The notes: generated by a model not told the origin, from the sequence alone. 64,000 nucleotides of DNA from Trichococcus sp. K1Tr (GCF_028309625.1 NZ_JAQMHR010000003.1:62001-126000), one strand, 5' to 3'. Shown: positions 39,943-48,496, counted from the first letter of the stretch. Numbers and translations are program-made.

Positions 39943-39977
39943 GAGGTGCTGGCAGAATTTGCTTAGCACCTTTCTTT
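39943..39977 (+). terminator. Attenuating hairpin or terminator after livK
   Basis: GAGGTGCT...AGCACC stem followed by TTTCTTT, in the 224-base gap between livK and livH. It probably lowers permease expression relative to the binding protein, or ends a livK-only transcript. Confidence 0.65.
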
Positions 39978-40097
39978 ATGTTTAACCTCATCATTAGAGA
40001 ATCCCTCATCGTGCGTGAATAATAGTAAACTATAGGCGAACAATACAGTATAATGAAAGAAAAACTTCTGCATAGCAGAAGAAAAGAGAGGTGTAAA

Positions 40098-40976
40098 ATG
40101 GAAAATTTAGTTCAACAGCTGATAAACGGTATATCGTTGGGAAGTATCTACGCCTTGATTGCGCTAGGGTACACCATGGTATACGGCGTCATCAAATTGA
40201 TTAACTTTGCCCACGGGGACATTTATATGGTGGGCGCGTACCTTGGATATGCTTTGATCCAAAACGTTGGCCTCGGCCTTTTCCCAGCCATTCTGATTTC
40301 AATGATTTTTTGTGCCATTTTAGGGGTGGTCATCGAGAAGGTCGCCTACAAACCGTTGCGGGGCGCAACAAGGGTAGCGACGCTGATTACAGCCATCGGA
40401 GTTTCGTATTTATTGCAAAATGTCATGATTTATATAATGGGGCCGCAGGTGAAGGCCTTCCCGACAGCGTTGATAGTCCGGAATTGGACATTCGGCGGCG
40501 TGACCATCAACTCGCAGCAAATCCTGATTTTCCTGACGACGGTCATTCTGATGATCGCTCTGCAGGTCATCGTAAAGTACACAAAGATGGGAAAAGCGAT
40601 GCGGGCAGTCAGTACCGATCCTGAAGCAGCACAATTGATGGGGATCAACGTGGATAACGTCATTTCCTTTACGTTCGTCCTAGGCTCTTCCTTAGCCGGA
40701 GCTGCAGGCGTGTTGGTCGGAATCTATTATAATTCGATCTCGCCATTGATGGGTGTCACACCAGGTCTGAAAGCCTTCGTTGCGGCAGTGTTCGGCGGCA
40801 TCGGCATCATCCCTGGAGCCATGGTCGGCGGTTATGTCATCGGAATCATCGAGACTTTGGTCAGCGCTTATGGCGGATCGATGTTCAAAGATGCAGTCGT
40901 GTACTTGATCCTGATCATCATCCTGATCGTCAAACCTTCCGGAATCTTCGGGAAAAATACAAAAGAGAAAGTGTAG
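40098..40976 (+). CDS. livH: Branched-chain amino-acid ABC permease LivH
   Basis: 292 residues, eight or so membrane helices. LivH landmarks: LVQQLINGISLGSIYALIALGYTMVYGVIKLINFAHGD at the N-terminus, KPLRGATRVATLITAIGVSYLLQN, KYTKMGKAMRAVSTDPEAAQLMGIN (EAA-like cytoplasmic loop) and VFGGIGIIPGAMVGGYVIGI. ATG 40098 follows GAGAGGTGTAAA; the ATG at 40053 upstream has no site. Next gene follows after 9 bases. Confidence 0.94.
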   Translation: MENLVQQLINGISLGSIYALIALGYTMVYGVIKLINFAHGDIYMVGAYLGYALIQNVGLGLFPAILISMIFCAILGVVIEKVAYKPLRGATRVATLITAIGVSYLLQNVMIYIMGPQVKAFPTALIVRNWTFGGVTINSQQILIFLTTVILMIALQVIVKYTKMGKAMRAVSTDPEAAQLMGINVDNVISFTFVLGSSLAGAAGVLVGIYYNSISPLMGVTPGLKAFVAAVFGGIGIIPGAMVGGYVIGIIETLVSAYGGSMFKDAVVYLILIIILIVKPSGIFGKNTKEKV

Positions 40977-40985
40977 GTGATAAAA

Positions 40986-41972
40986 ATGAAACAATTCAAT
41001 AAAACAAATCTAGGTTGGCTCATTCTTATCGCTGTGATGGCTGTCGTACTGTTCATCGGCGTCAGCACAAATATGATTTCTCCCTTCTACCAAATCACTT
41101 TAGTTACAATCTTGATAAACATCATCCTGGCGATCGGACTGAATCTGGTTATTGGATTTTCCGGACAGTTCTCACTGGGACATGCCGGTTTTATGGCAAT
41201 CGGTGCCTATAGTGGCGCCATCATCGGCGATAGGATGGAAGGCTTGGCTGGCTTCTTTGTAGGCTTGTTCGTGGGCATGATCATCTCCATCATTGTGGCT
41301 TTGATTGTCGGAATACCGACGCTCCGTCTGAAAGGAGACTATTTGGCGATTGCGACATTGGGGGTAGCGGAAATTATCCGTATCCTGATTCTGAATATGG
41401 GTGAACTAACCAATGGTGCGCGCGGAATCAGCGGCATCTCTTTCCCTTTCGAATCGAATACCGGTTTCATCATGGTCTTGTTCGTGATACTGATCGTAAC
41501 GACTACCCTTACAGTAAACTACATCAACAGCAGCCCTGGTCGTGCGACTATCGCCATCCGCGAAGATGAGATCGCTGCCGAGTCGATGGGTGTCAACGCA
41601 ACGACTTACAAAGTCATCGCCTTCATGATCGGTGCGGCGACTGCCAGCATCGCAGGCTCCATGTACGGCACTTATTTCAGCGTAATCACTCCGGGCGATT
41701 TCACTTTCCAAAAATCGATCGACGTACTGATCATCGTTGTGTTCGGCGGTATCGGCAGTGTAACCGGCACAGTCGTTGCAGCCGTTGTGTTGGGTGTCCT
41801 GAACACGTATCTGCAAGCGTTCGGCGAGCTGCGGATGATTTTCTACGCTCTGGCCATCATCGCCATCATGGTATTCCGTCCAGGCGGATTATTGGGCAAC
41901 CGCGAATTCACGATGTCCGCTTTGATGAAGCGCTTTGGGAAAAAAGATTCTGCTAAGAAGGAGGTCCAATAA
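40986..41972 (+). CDS. livM: Branched-chain amino-acid ABC permease LivM
   Basis: 328 residues with about nine membrane helices. Landmarks are ILINIILAIGLNLVIGFSGQFSLGHAGFMAIGAY, IPTLRLKGDYLAIATLGVAEIIR, GRATIAIREDEIAAESMGVNATTYK (EAA-like loop) and VFGGIGSVTGTVVAAVVLG. ATG 40986 has AGGTGAT just upstream; a GTG at 40977 is the alternative. The stop overlaps the livG start by one base. Confidence 0.93.
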   Translation: MKQFNKTNLGWLILIAVMAVVLFIGVSTNMISPFYQITLVTILINIILAIGLNLVIGFSGQFSLGHAGFMAIGAYSGAIIGDRMEGLAGFFVGLFVGMIISIIVALIVGIPTLRLKGDYLAIATLGVAEIIRILILNMGELTNGARGISGISFPFESNTGFIMVLFVILIVTTTLTVNYINSSPGRATIAIREDEIAAESMGVNATTYKVIAFMIGAATASIAGSMYGTYFSVITPGDFTFQKSIDVLIIVVFGGIGSVTGTVVAAVVLGVLNTYLQAFGELRMIFYALAIIAIMVFRPGGLLGNREFTMSALMKRFGKKDSAKKEVQ

Positions 41973-42745
41973 TGAGCCTATTAGAAGTAAAAGAATTGAC
42001 CAAAAACTTCGGCGGTTTGGCCGCGGTATCCAATGTCGATTTTGCGATCGAAGAAAATGAATTGGTCGGTCTGATCGGCCCCAATGGTGCTGGCAAAACG
42101 ACCTTCTTCAACTTACTGACCGGTGTTTATGTTCCGACAGAAGGCACAATCGAATTGGAAATCGACAACAAAAAAGTGTTGTTGAACGGAAAGGCGCCTT
42201 ACAAAATTACGGATCTCGGCTTGGCGCGTACCTTCCAAAACATCCGCCTCTTCAAGGAATTGACGGTCATCGACAATGTACTGATTGCGATGCACAGCAC
42301 TATGGGTGAGAATACTTTCCACAGCTTGCTGCGCACGCCGACTTATTACCGCAAGGAAGCTGAAATGCGCGAAAAAGCTTTGGAACTGTTAGCCATTTTC
42401 GAACTGGAAAAGAAATATGATGTTTTGGCGAAAAATCTTCCTTACGGCGAACAACGTCGTTTGGAAATCGTCCGTGCTTTGGCGACGAATCCGAAAATCC
42501 TCTTCCTGGATGAGCCTGCAGCCGGCATGAATCCGCAAGAGACTGCGGAATTGACCGCTTTGATCCGCAAAATACAGAAAGATTTCAAAATCACAGTCGT
42601 CTTGATCGAGCATGATATGTCCTTGGTCATGAATGTGTGCGAAAGAATCTATGTGTTGGAATACGGCCGTCTGCTTGCCAAAGGAACACCGGAAGAAATC
42701 CAAAAAAATCCAGCCGTAATCAAGGCTTATCTAGGAGGCGACTAA
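41972..42745 (+). CDS. livG: Branched-chain amino-acid ABC ATP-binding protein LivG
   Basis: 257 residues. Walker A GPNGAGKTTFFNLLTGVY near residue 36, LivG-typical LARTFQNIRLFKELTVIDNV, signature LPYGEQRRLEIVRAL, Walker B ILFLDEPAAGMNPQE and VLIEHDMSLVMNVCERIYVLEYG. RBS AGGAGGTCC within livM. Works as a heterodimer with LivF. Confidence 0.95.
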   Translation: MSLLEVKELTKNFGGLAAVSNVDFAIEENELVGLIGPNGAGKTTFFNLLTGVYVPTEGTIELEIDNKKVLLNGKAPYKITDLGLARTFQNIRLFKELTVIDNVLIAMHSTMGENTFHSLLRTPTYYRKEAEMREKALELLAIFELEKKYDVLAKNLPYGEQRRLEIVRALATNPKILFLDEPAAGMNPQETAELTALIRKIQKDFKITVVLIEHDMSLVMNVCERIYVLEYGRLLAKGTPEEIQKNPAVIKAYLGGD

Positions 42746-42746
42746 C

Positions 42747-43451
42747 GTGCTGAAAGTAAAAAATCTATCTGTGCATTATGGCATGATCCAAGCCATCAAA
42801 GATATCAGCTTTGAAGTGAATGAAGGCGAAATCGTGACTTTGATCGGAGCCAACGGAGCAGGGAAGTCCACCATTTTGCGTACGATTTCCGGGTTGGTGA
42901 AGCCCTCTTCAGGCGAAATCGAATATTTGGGTAAACCTATCCATAATGTGGCGACCAGAAAAATCGTTGAACAAGGGATCGCCCAAGTTCCGGAAGGCCG
43001 CCATGTATTCAAAGGTTTGACCGTACAGGAAAACCTTGATCTGGGAAGCTTCACCCGCAAAGACAAACAGAACCTTGCCGGTGATCTGGAAGCAGTATTC
43101 GAACGTTTCCCGATTTTGCGAGAAAGAAAAAATCAGGATGCGGCCACTCTATCCGGCGGGGAACAACAGATGTTGGCGATGGGCCGCGCTTTGATGACGA
43201 AGCCGAAGCTATTGCTTCTGGATGAGCCTTCGATGGGGCTGGCGCCAATCTTCATCAAGGAAATCTTCCATATCATCCAGGATATCCAGAAACAAGGCAC
43301 GACAATCCTGCTGATCGAACAGAACGCCAACGTTGCGCTGAAAATCGCGAATCGCGGCTATGTATTGGAGACGGGAAATATCGTATTGACCGGAACCGGG
43401 GAAGAATTATTAGCAAGTGACGAAGTTCAGAAAGCTTACTTAGGAGGCTAA
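42747..43451 (+). CDS. livF: Branched-chain amino-acid ABC ATP-binding protein LivF
   Basis: 234 residues, GTG start at 42747 right after the livG stop with AGGAGGCGACTAAC. Walker A GANGAGKSTILRTISG near residue 35, QVPEGRHVFKGLTVQENL (LivF hallmark), signature LSGGEQQMLAMGRALM, Walker B LLLDEPSMGLAP, LIEQNANVALKIANRGYVLETG. Completes the importer set KHMGF. Confidence 0.95.
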   Translation: MLKVKNLSVHYGMIQAIKDISFEVNEGEIVTLIGANGAGKSTILRTISGLVKPSSGEIEYLGKPIHNVATRKIVEQGIAQVPEGRHVFKGLTVQENLDLGSFTRKDKQNLAGDLEAVFERFPILRERKNQDAATLSGGEQQMLAMGRALMTKPKLLLLDEPSMGLAPIFIKEIFHIIQDIQKQGTTILLIEQNANVALKIANRGYVLETGNIVLTGTGEELLASDEVQKAYLGG

Positions 43452-43454
43452 ACA

Positions 43455-44108
43455 ATGGATGTACAAAGCTATATGTCAACGGATTTAGTAACGATTCAAC
43501 CTTCAACAAAAATCATCGAAGCTTTGGATATGATGAAAGAGCACAAGATTCACCGTCTGCCGGTCGTTCAAGGCGAGACCATCGTGGGCTTGATCACGGA
43601 GGGCATCATCGAACGCAATACACCTTCCAGTATGACCAGCTTGGATATGCATGAAGTCAACTATCTGTTGAACAAAACCACAGTGGCCGACATCATGGAA
43701 AAACGCGTCGTGACGATCAACAAGGAAGCTCTTTTGGAAGAAGCGGCCGTAATGATGCGCGAGAATGGCATCAGCGTATTGCCGGTCGTCGAGGCAGGCA
43801 ACCGCCTGATCGGCATCATCACCGAAAAGGATATCTTCTCTGCCTTCATCGATGTGCTGGGCTACTACACACCGGGCGTCCGCGTTGTCGTCAATATCCA
43901 TGAAGACAAAAAAGGCGTCCTCGAAGACCTGACGGATATCTTCTCCGATGAGAACATCAACATCCAACAGATCGCGACTTACCGCAAAATGGGCTATGTC
44001 CAGGTCGTCATCCAATTGGAAAGCAAAGACATCGACGGAATCCGTGCCAGACTGGAAGAACACGGCTACGAGATCGGATCGATTATTTATAAACCTGAGA
44101 GAGTATAG
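43455..44108 (+). CDS. CBS-pair protein with C-terminal ACT-like domain (AcuB-like)
   Basis: 217 residues. Two CBS domains (about 1-55, MSTDLVTIQPSTKIIEALDMM...RLPVVQ...GLITEG; and 75-130, VADIMEKRVVTINKEALLEEAAVMM...VLPVVE...GIITEKD) followed by an ACT-like domain (about 137-205, VRVVVNIHEDKKGVLEDLTDIFSDENINIQQIATYRK). CBS pairs bind adenine nucleotides; ACT domains often bind amino acids. Its place 4 bases after livF suggests that it tunes branched-chain amino-acid uptake or metabolism. RBS TAGGAGGCTAAAC. Confidence 0.87.
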   Translation: MDVQSYMSTDLVTIQPSTKIIEALDMMKEHKIHRLPVVQGETIVGLITEGIIERNTPSSMTSLDMHEVNYLLNKTTVADIMEKRVVTINKEALLEEAAVMMRENGISVLPVVEAGNRLIGIITEKDIFSAFIDVLGYYTPGVRVVVNIHEDKKGVLEDLTDIFSDENINIQQIATYRKMGYVQVVIQLESKDIDGIRARLEEHGYEIGSIIYKPERV

Positions 44109-44148
44109 GATTCTTTGCTATTCTCCTCGCGAAATATAACAAAAGCAG

Positions 44149-44192
44149 AAACCGCTCACTCCAACATAAACGGAGTGGGCGGTTTTTTTAAG
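44149..44192 (+). terminator. Terminator of the liv operon
   Basis: AAACCGCTCACTCC/GGAGTGGGCGGTTT with a 9-base loop and a run of seven T. Confidence 0.92.
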
Positions 44193-44257
44193 CAAATTAT
44201 TTCTTTTATCACGTAATAAGTGTATAATAAGAACATGATAGATTGGAGGTTACATAA

Positions 44258-44794
44258 ATGAATAATGCACTTATAACAATTGTCTTGTATACGATCAAAG
44301 AGCAATATGTCAGTGAAAAAGCTTTTTATGCCAATCAACTAGGGATCTCGCCGCAGAGCTGGGATCGCTGGAAAAAAGGAGAGCATGGTTTAAAACCAGA
44401 GAACATGCAGATCATTTCAAAATTGTTCACCGATTATGAATGGATGCTTGTCCAGAAAGTTTGTCGAAATGCTGAAATTCTACCCGAAGTGGCAGAGAAC
44501 CCTGTAAGAGAATATCATTTCCTGAAATATCAAGTCGCGAAAAAATGGATAGCGACGGATTTGGCCGATTTCAAATGGTACACTACCGATGAGACCGTCC
44601 ATGATTCAGAAATCCATAGACCGGCAATCACCACGCTCCGGCTTGAGTGCAATTATGATTTCTGGAGTTACAAAGATATCATCGATCTGCGCTTGCCTAG
44701 CATCATCCGCCATCAGATCGATTCGGAAAAAATCAATCTGCTGGAATGGTTCAATGAAAATACACCGGATACCATCACACAAATTACTGAATAA
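44258..44794 (+). CDS. Hypothetical protein with N-terminal HTH-like region
   Basis: 178 residues, no family I can name. Residues about 14-60 (EKAFYANQLGISPQSWDRWKKGEHGLKPENMQIISKLF) look like a Cro/C1-type helix-turn-helix. The remainder (90-178) is acidic and aromatic (VAKKWIATDLADFKWYTTDETVHDSEIHRPAITTLRLECNYDFW) without membrane segments. Promoter TATAAT at 44223-44228 and a clear ribosome site GATTGGAGGTTACATAA support a real gene. Monocistronic between the liv operon and a cell-wall peptidase gene. A single-gene transcription regulator is the simplest guess. Confidence 0.75.
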   Translation: MNNALITIVLYTIKEQYVSEKAFYANQLGISPQSWDRWKKGEHGLKPENMQIISKLFTDYEWMLVQKVCRNAEILPEVAENPVREYHFLKYQVAKKWIATDLADFKWYTTDETVHDSEIHRPAITTLRLECNYDFWSYKDIIDLRLPSIIRHQIDSEKINLLEWFNENTPDTITQITE

Positions 44795-44891
44795 CAGAAT
44801 ATAAACTGGAAAGCCGAGATGATACTATCTTGGCTTTTCGTTTGGATTTGAGCGTAGGCTTACTTTTTGGGTGTGGATTGACTGGGGTTTG

Positions 44892-44900
44892 TGCTAAAAT
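44892..44900 (+). promoter_or_regulatory. Extended -10 promoter of the VanY-like gene
   Basis: TGcTAAAAT, 40 bases before the start. Confidence 0.5.
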
Positions 44901-44939
44901 AGGCATAACAAAAAATTACAGACCAGAAGAGGGTAGAAG

Positions 44940-45791
44940 ATGGAAACGAATAAAAAATACTCCCAAACACCTGAGAGGTACGCACAAAGACTGCGTTTCC
45001 TTGTGGGGCTCTTGCTGGCGATGCTCTTTTTCACAGGGTGCACAACCGATGACGATGAACCATCAAACAGTCAGCAGGATTCGACAACAAGCAATCATTC
45101 CGAAGAATCGCAAGCCTCTTCCGAAGCTGCAGTCGATGAAGCCGAGTCCAAAGTTATCGTGACACCGGCCTCTTCCTTAACTGATTGGAATCTGGTTTTG
45201 GTGAACAGGGAAAATCAGCTTGCTGCAGAAATCGCAACGGAGTTTTACCTGACCGAGAGCGGCTATCAGATCGACAGCAGGATAAAGGACCCATACTTGG
45301 CACTGTTGGAAGCCGGGAAAGTCGCCGGAATGGATTTCACGATGATTTCAGGGTACCGCTCCATCGAGCAACAGCAAGCAAACTACGACGTTAACTATCA
45401 AAATTATCTGGCCTCAGGTTTGACTGAAGAAGAGGCGCACTCAAAGACGGAAGAATTTATTGCCTTGCCCAATGCCAGCGAACACACAACCGGACTCGCG
45501 GTTGACATCACATCGACTGCGTTAGCGAATCAAGAAGGCGGCTCCGGCTTGCTTCAGGATCTGGAGAATTATCCTGAGGGGCTGTGGCTGGAAGAAAATG
45601 CACCCAAATTCGGTTTCGTCCTGCGTTACCCAAAAGAGAAAGAAGCCATCACCGGCATCAATTTTGAACCGTGGCATTTTCGGTATGTAGGCGTCGAGAA
45701 TGCCATTTACATGACCGAAAACAATCTGACGTTGGAGGAATACGTAGAGATTCTGAAGCAAAATGAAGTGCTAGGAAACAGCAAACAATAG
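44940..45791 (+). CDS. VanY-family D-alanyl-D-alanine carboxypeptidase lipoprotein
   Basis: 283 residues. After a cytoplasmic N-terminus of about 17 residues comes a signal helix FLVGLLLAMLFFTGC with lipobox FTGC, then a Ser/Glu-rich linker and a VanY domain (about 95-270). Zinc and catalytic motifs: ISGYRS, SEHTTGLAVDI (S-x-H-x-x-G-x-A-x-D) and EPWHFRYVG (E-x-x-H). It should trim the terminal D-Ala of peptidoglycan stem peptides outside the membrane. RBS AGAAGAGGGTAGAAG. Next gene, a glucosaminidase, follows after 37 bases and is likely co-transcribed. Confidence 0.88.
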   Translation: METNKKYSQTPERYAQRLRFLVGLLLAMLFFTGCTTDDDEPSNSQQDSTTSNHSEESQASSEAAVDEAESKVIVTPASSLTDWNLVLVNRENQLAAEIATEFYLTESGYQIDSRIKDPYLALLEAGKVAGMDFTMISGYRSIEQQQANYDVNYQNYLASGLTEEEAHSKTEEFIALPNASEHTTGLAVDITSTALANQEGGSGLLQDLENYPEGLWLEENAPKFGFVLRYPKEKEAITGINFEPWHFRYVGVENAIYMTENNLTLEEYVEILKQNEVLGNSKQ

Positions 45792-45828
45792 CAGGTAAAG
45801 CAGCACAACCAAATAGATGGAGGAACAT

Positions 45829-46449
45829 ATGGCACGAAAGAGAAAGCGGACTCGGAAAAAACCGCAATCGGCATCCGCTCAAGCAATCAAGATTTTATTT
45901 TTCCTGTTGATCAGTTTTATGGCAAGTCTGTCGTTCATAGGCGATTTTTCTACAATTGTTCCGGATATCCCGGAGTACAGCAGTAATCAGGGGAACGGCT
46001 TTATCGCCACTGTCGCCCCTGCCGCACAGCAGATGCAAGCAGCATATGGTGTCCACGCCAGCATCAGCATCGCGCAAGCAATCCTCGAATCGGATTGGGG
46101 AGAGAGCGAACTGTCTGCCGTTTACAACAATCTTTACGGCATGAAGGGTGATAACCCGGGAAATACGGTTCTCTTGACGACCAATGAATACTACAACGGC
46201 CAGTGGGTAAGCATTCAAGCAAACTTCAGGGTCTACGGCAGCTGGACGGAATCGGTCCAGGACCATGCGTTGCTGTTCGTCAACGGCACCACTTGGAATC
46301 CGAGCCAATACGCGCCGGTTCTGCAGGCAACCACCTATCAGGAAGCGGCCCAGGCTCTCCAGGATTGCGGCTATGCGACCGATCCGGATTATGCGGCCAA
46401 GCTGATAGCAGTCATCGAACAGCATGCACTTTATGAATATGATAGTTGA
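45829..46449 (+). CDS. GH73 endo-beta-N-acetylglucosaminidase
   Basis: 206 residues. Lys/Arg-rich N-terminus followed by a hydrophobic helix (IKILFFLLISFMASLSFIG), a signal anchor or signal peptide, then a LytF/FlgJ-type glucosaminidase domain from about 55: PAAQQMQAAYGVHASISIAQAILESDWGESELS with the general-acid Glu, NNLYGMKG and the late YATDPDYAAKLI motif. It hydrolyses the N-acetylglucosamine linkage of peptidoglycan glycan strands. No cell-wall binding repeats. Start ATG 45829, since the upstream ATG (45817) lies before GGAGGAACAT, the ribosome site. Confidence 0.9.
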   Translation: MARKRKRTRKKPQSASAQAIKILFFLLISFMASLSFIGDFSTIVPDIPEYSSNQGNGFIATVAPAAQQMQAAYGVHASISIAQAILESDWGESELSAVYNNLYGMKGDNPGNTVLLTTNEYYNGQWVSIQANFRVYGSWTESVQDHALLFVNGTTWNPSQYAPVLQATTYQEAAQALQDCGYATDPDYAAKLIAVIEQHALYEYDS

Positions 46450-46462
46450 AGCATACAAACAG

Positions 46463-46518
46463 AAACGCGCGGACAGATTGGCCCTTTTGAGGAGGTAACC
46501 TAATGTCGCGCGTTTTTT
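46463..46518 (+). terminator. Terminator of the GH73 gene with a Shine-Dalgarno sequence in its loop
   Basis: AAACGCGCG(g)ACA pairs with TGTCGCGCGTTT (12 bp, one bulge), followed by T run. The 29-base loop contains GAGGAGGT and the right arm contains the ATG of a short ORF. Confidence 0.75.
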
Positions 46519-46604
46519 GGCTCAACTACCCTTATTTCTCTCGAAAATTCTACAAACAGGCAGTTTTTGCATGGCGACATTCGTCGAATATAGTGATAAA
46601 ATGA
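46503..46604 (+). CDS. Candidate small ORF, 33 codons
   Basis: ATG with a perfect Shine-Dalgarno GAGGAGGT six bases upstream; predicted peptide is basic and aromatic (begins MSRVFWLNYPYFSRKFYKQ). Start and site lie in the loop and right arm of the preceding terminator hairpin, and the 3' end overlaps the promoter of the next gene. It may be a chance frame; the only evidence is the strong ribosome site. Confidence 0.3.
   Translation: MSRVFWLNYPYFSRKFYKQAVFAWRHSSNIVIK
46574..46602 (+). promoter_or_regulatory. Promoter of the purK-like gene
   Basis: GCGACA, 17-base spacer, TAAAAT preceded by TGa (extended -10). Confidence 0.6.
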
Positions 46605-46663
46605 TTTGGTAAAGACTTTTTTAACAAAATTCTAATGAAAATCCAAGAGAGTAGTGTGATCAC

Positions 46664-47794
46664 ATGCCGAATCAAATTTTACCCGGGAAAACAATCGGTA
46701 TTATTGGCGGAGGACATGTCGCCCGTATGATTGCTTTGGAAGCCAAAAAAATGGGCTACCAAATAGGCATCTTGGACGCCGATCCTGCCTGTCCGGCTGG
46801 GCAAATAGCTGATTGGCAGATAACCAAGAAATATACGGATTTCGATGCGCTGACGGATCTCGCGGCAAAATCGGACGTGCTGACCTTTGAATCCGAAGCC
46901 GTGGATACGATGTTGCTGACGCAAATCAATCCTTATATCGCTATACCGCAGGATCCGGACAGCCTTTCCATCACCCAAGACCGGTTGATCGAAAAAGCAT
47001 TTTTGGAATCCTTGAACATAAATGTAACGCCTTACGCGACGATAACCGCCATCGAAGACATGGAAGAGGCTGTCAAAAGTATAGGCTTCCCGTGTGTGCT
47101 GAAGCCGATCCGTGTGGAAGCGGCCACACCGGTCCAGCATCTTTTGTACAGCGAGGAGGACTTCGGAAGGGCGTCAGCCTTGCTGAAAAAAGGAACGTGC
47201 ATTTTGGAGGCGTGGATCCCATTCGAGATGGAGTTGACCATTACAGTCGCACAGGACGCGAACAATGTGTTCACGTCATTCCCCGTCACGGAGACGGTAT
47301 ACCAGGAGCAAAAACTTGTGAAGACCATCACGCCTGCACGCGTAGGCGGAAATATCCAAAAAGAGATGGAGCATATCGGCAAGCTGGCTGCGAAGGCCAT
47401 GAATCTGACCGGCATTTTGACGATCGAAACATTCATGACGTCGTCGGGTTCCCTCTATGTGAACCGTTTAGTCGTCCGTCCACACCATTCGTGCAATTAT
47501 TCGTTGGACGGCTGCAGCATCTCTCAATATGAAATCCTTGTCCGTTGCATCTGTGGGTTGCCCATTCCAGAAATTCAGCTGTACGATACAAGCGTGACGT
47601 TCAACATCATGGAAGAAAAACTTGATGAAGCACTGATTTTGCTGTTGACCAAACCGGATTGGCACTTCCATTTTTACGGAAAAAAAGAACACCGCGCGAA
47701 ACGGAAAATGGGACACGTCACATTATTGGGTGACAACCCGGATATCCTCATCAACGAACTGGAAGAAAACGGCTTGTTAGAATCTACAGAGTAA
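46664..47794 (+). CDS. PurK-like ATP-grasp protein, active-site residues altered
   Basis: 376 residues, aligned over its length with N5-carboxyaminoimidazole ribonucleotide synthase (PurK): GIIGGGHVARMIALEAKKMGY, ILDADPACPAGQIAD, CILEAWIPFEMELTI, VRPHHSCNYSLDGCSISQYE and HFYGKKEHRAKRKMGHVTLL. However, the glycine-rich ATP loop (GGYDGKGQ in PurK) is replaced by IRVEAATPVQ, and the metal-binding NE of INE-x-APRPHNSGH reads VNRLVVRPHHSCN. purE and other purine genes are absent from the area. It is probably a paralogue with lost or changed activity, not the housekeeping PurK. A GntR regulator follows 45 bases downstream. Confidence 0.8.
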   Translation: MPNQILPGKTIGIIGGGHVARMIALEAKKMGYQIGILDADPACPAGQIADWQITKKYTDFDALTDLAAKSDVLTFESEAVDTMLLTQINPYIAIPQDPDSLSITQDRLIEKAFLESLNINVTPYATITAIEDMEEAVKSIGFPCVLKPIRVEAATPVQHLLYSEEDFGRASALLKKGTCILEAWIPFEMELTITVAQDANNVFTSFPVTETVYQEQKLVKTITPARVGGNIQKEMEHIGKLAAKAMNLTGILTIETFMTSSGSLYVNRLVVRPHHSCNYSLDGCSISQYEILVRCICGLPIPEIQLYDTSVTFNIMEEKLDEALILLLTKPDWHFHFYGKKEHRAKRKMGHVTLLGDNPDILINELEENGLLESTE

Positions 47795-47839
47795 CGGAAA
47801 CAGGTGTCCGCTCTCTTATATGAAGGAAGGAATCAATTC

Positions 47840-48496
47840 ATGGAGGATAGACTATTCAATAAAGCATACGACTACATAAAAGACAAAATCGACAGCACTT
47901 GCTGGCCTCCGGGAACCAAAATAACCGAACAACTGATTTCGGAAGCCTTGTTCATGAGCCGGACACCGATCCGCACAGCGCTGCTTTTGCTGGAGGAAGA
48001 AGGATTAGTGAAATCCATCACTTACAAAGGCTATATCGTAGCCGAGAAGAAAATCTCAAATGAAGGCCTGCTGGAACGCTTGGAACTGATCGCCGGTCTT
48101 ATCATGAACTACCTGCAATATCTGAAGGAAAACGACATTTTCTTGGATTACAGGGTTTTTGAAAAGATACTTGAAAAACAAGAGGAGTATCTGAATTACC
48201 GGGATGCTGCGGGGTATTTCAAGAATGAATACAAAATCTTTGAGACATTCATCGCCAAAAGTGAAAATCAGTTCCTGAAGAAAGTGATCATGACGACAGC
48301 CCGCGACATCCATAACACTTATTCCGACAACAGTGATCTGATGGATGAAGAACGTTATCAAAGTGAAGCACAGTTGCTCGGCTTATATAAGGAAATAGCG
48401 GTTTGTATGCGCAATAAGGACTACGACAAGATGGGCGAATACATCATCATCTTCTTCGAAACGTTGAAAGACACGAACGACATCCTGGCCCAATAG
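47840..48496 (+). CDS. GntR-family transcriptional regulator
   Basis: 218 residues. N-terminal winged helix (AYDYIKDKIDSTCWPPGTKITEQLISEALFMSRTPIRTALLLLEEEGLVKSITYKGYIVAE) of the GntR type, followed by an all-helical FCD-like effector domain of about 140 residues. The metal-binding histidines of classical FCD domains are mostly missing. Start ATG 47840 follows GAAGGAAGGAATCAATTC. Probably co-transcribed with the PurK-like gene, whose product or ligand it may respond to (inference). Confidence 0.85.
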   Translation: MEDRLFNKAYDYIKDKIDSTCWPPGTKITEQLISEALFMSRTPIRTALLLLEEEGLVKSITYKGYIVAEKKISNEGLLERLELIAGLIMNYLQYLKENDIFLDYRVFEKILEKQEEYLNYRDAAGYFKNEYKIFETFIAKSENQFLKKVIMTTARDIHNTYSDNSDLMDEERYQSEAQLLGLYKEIAVCMRNKDYDKMGEYIIIFFETLKDTNDILAQ

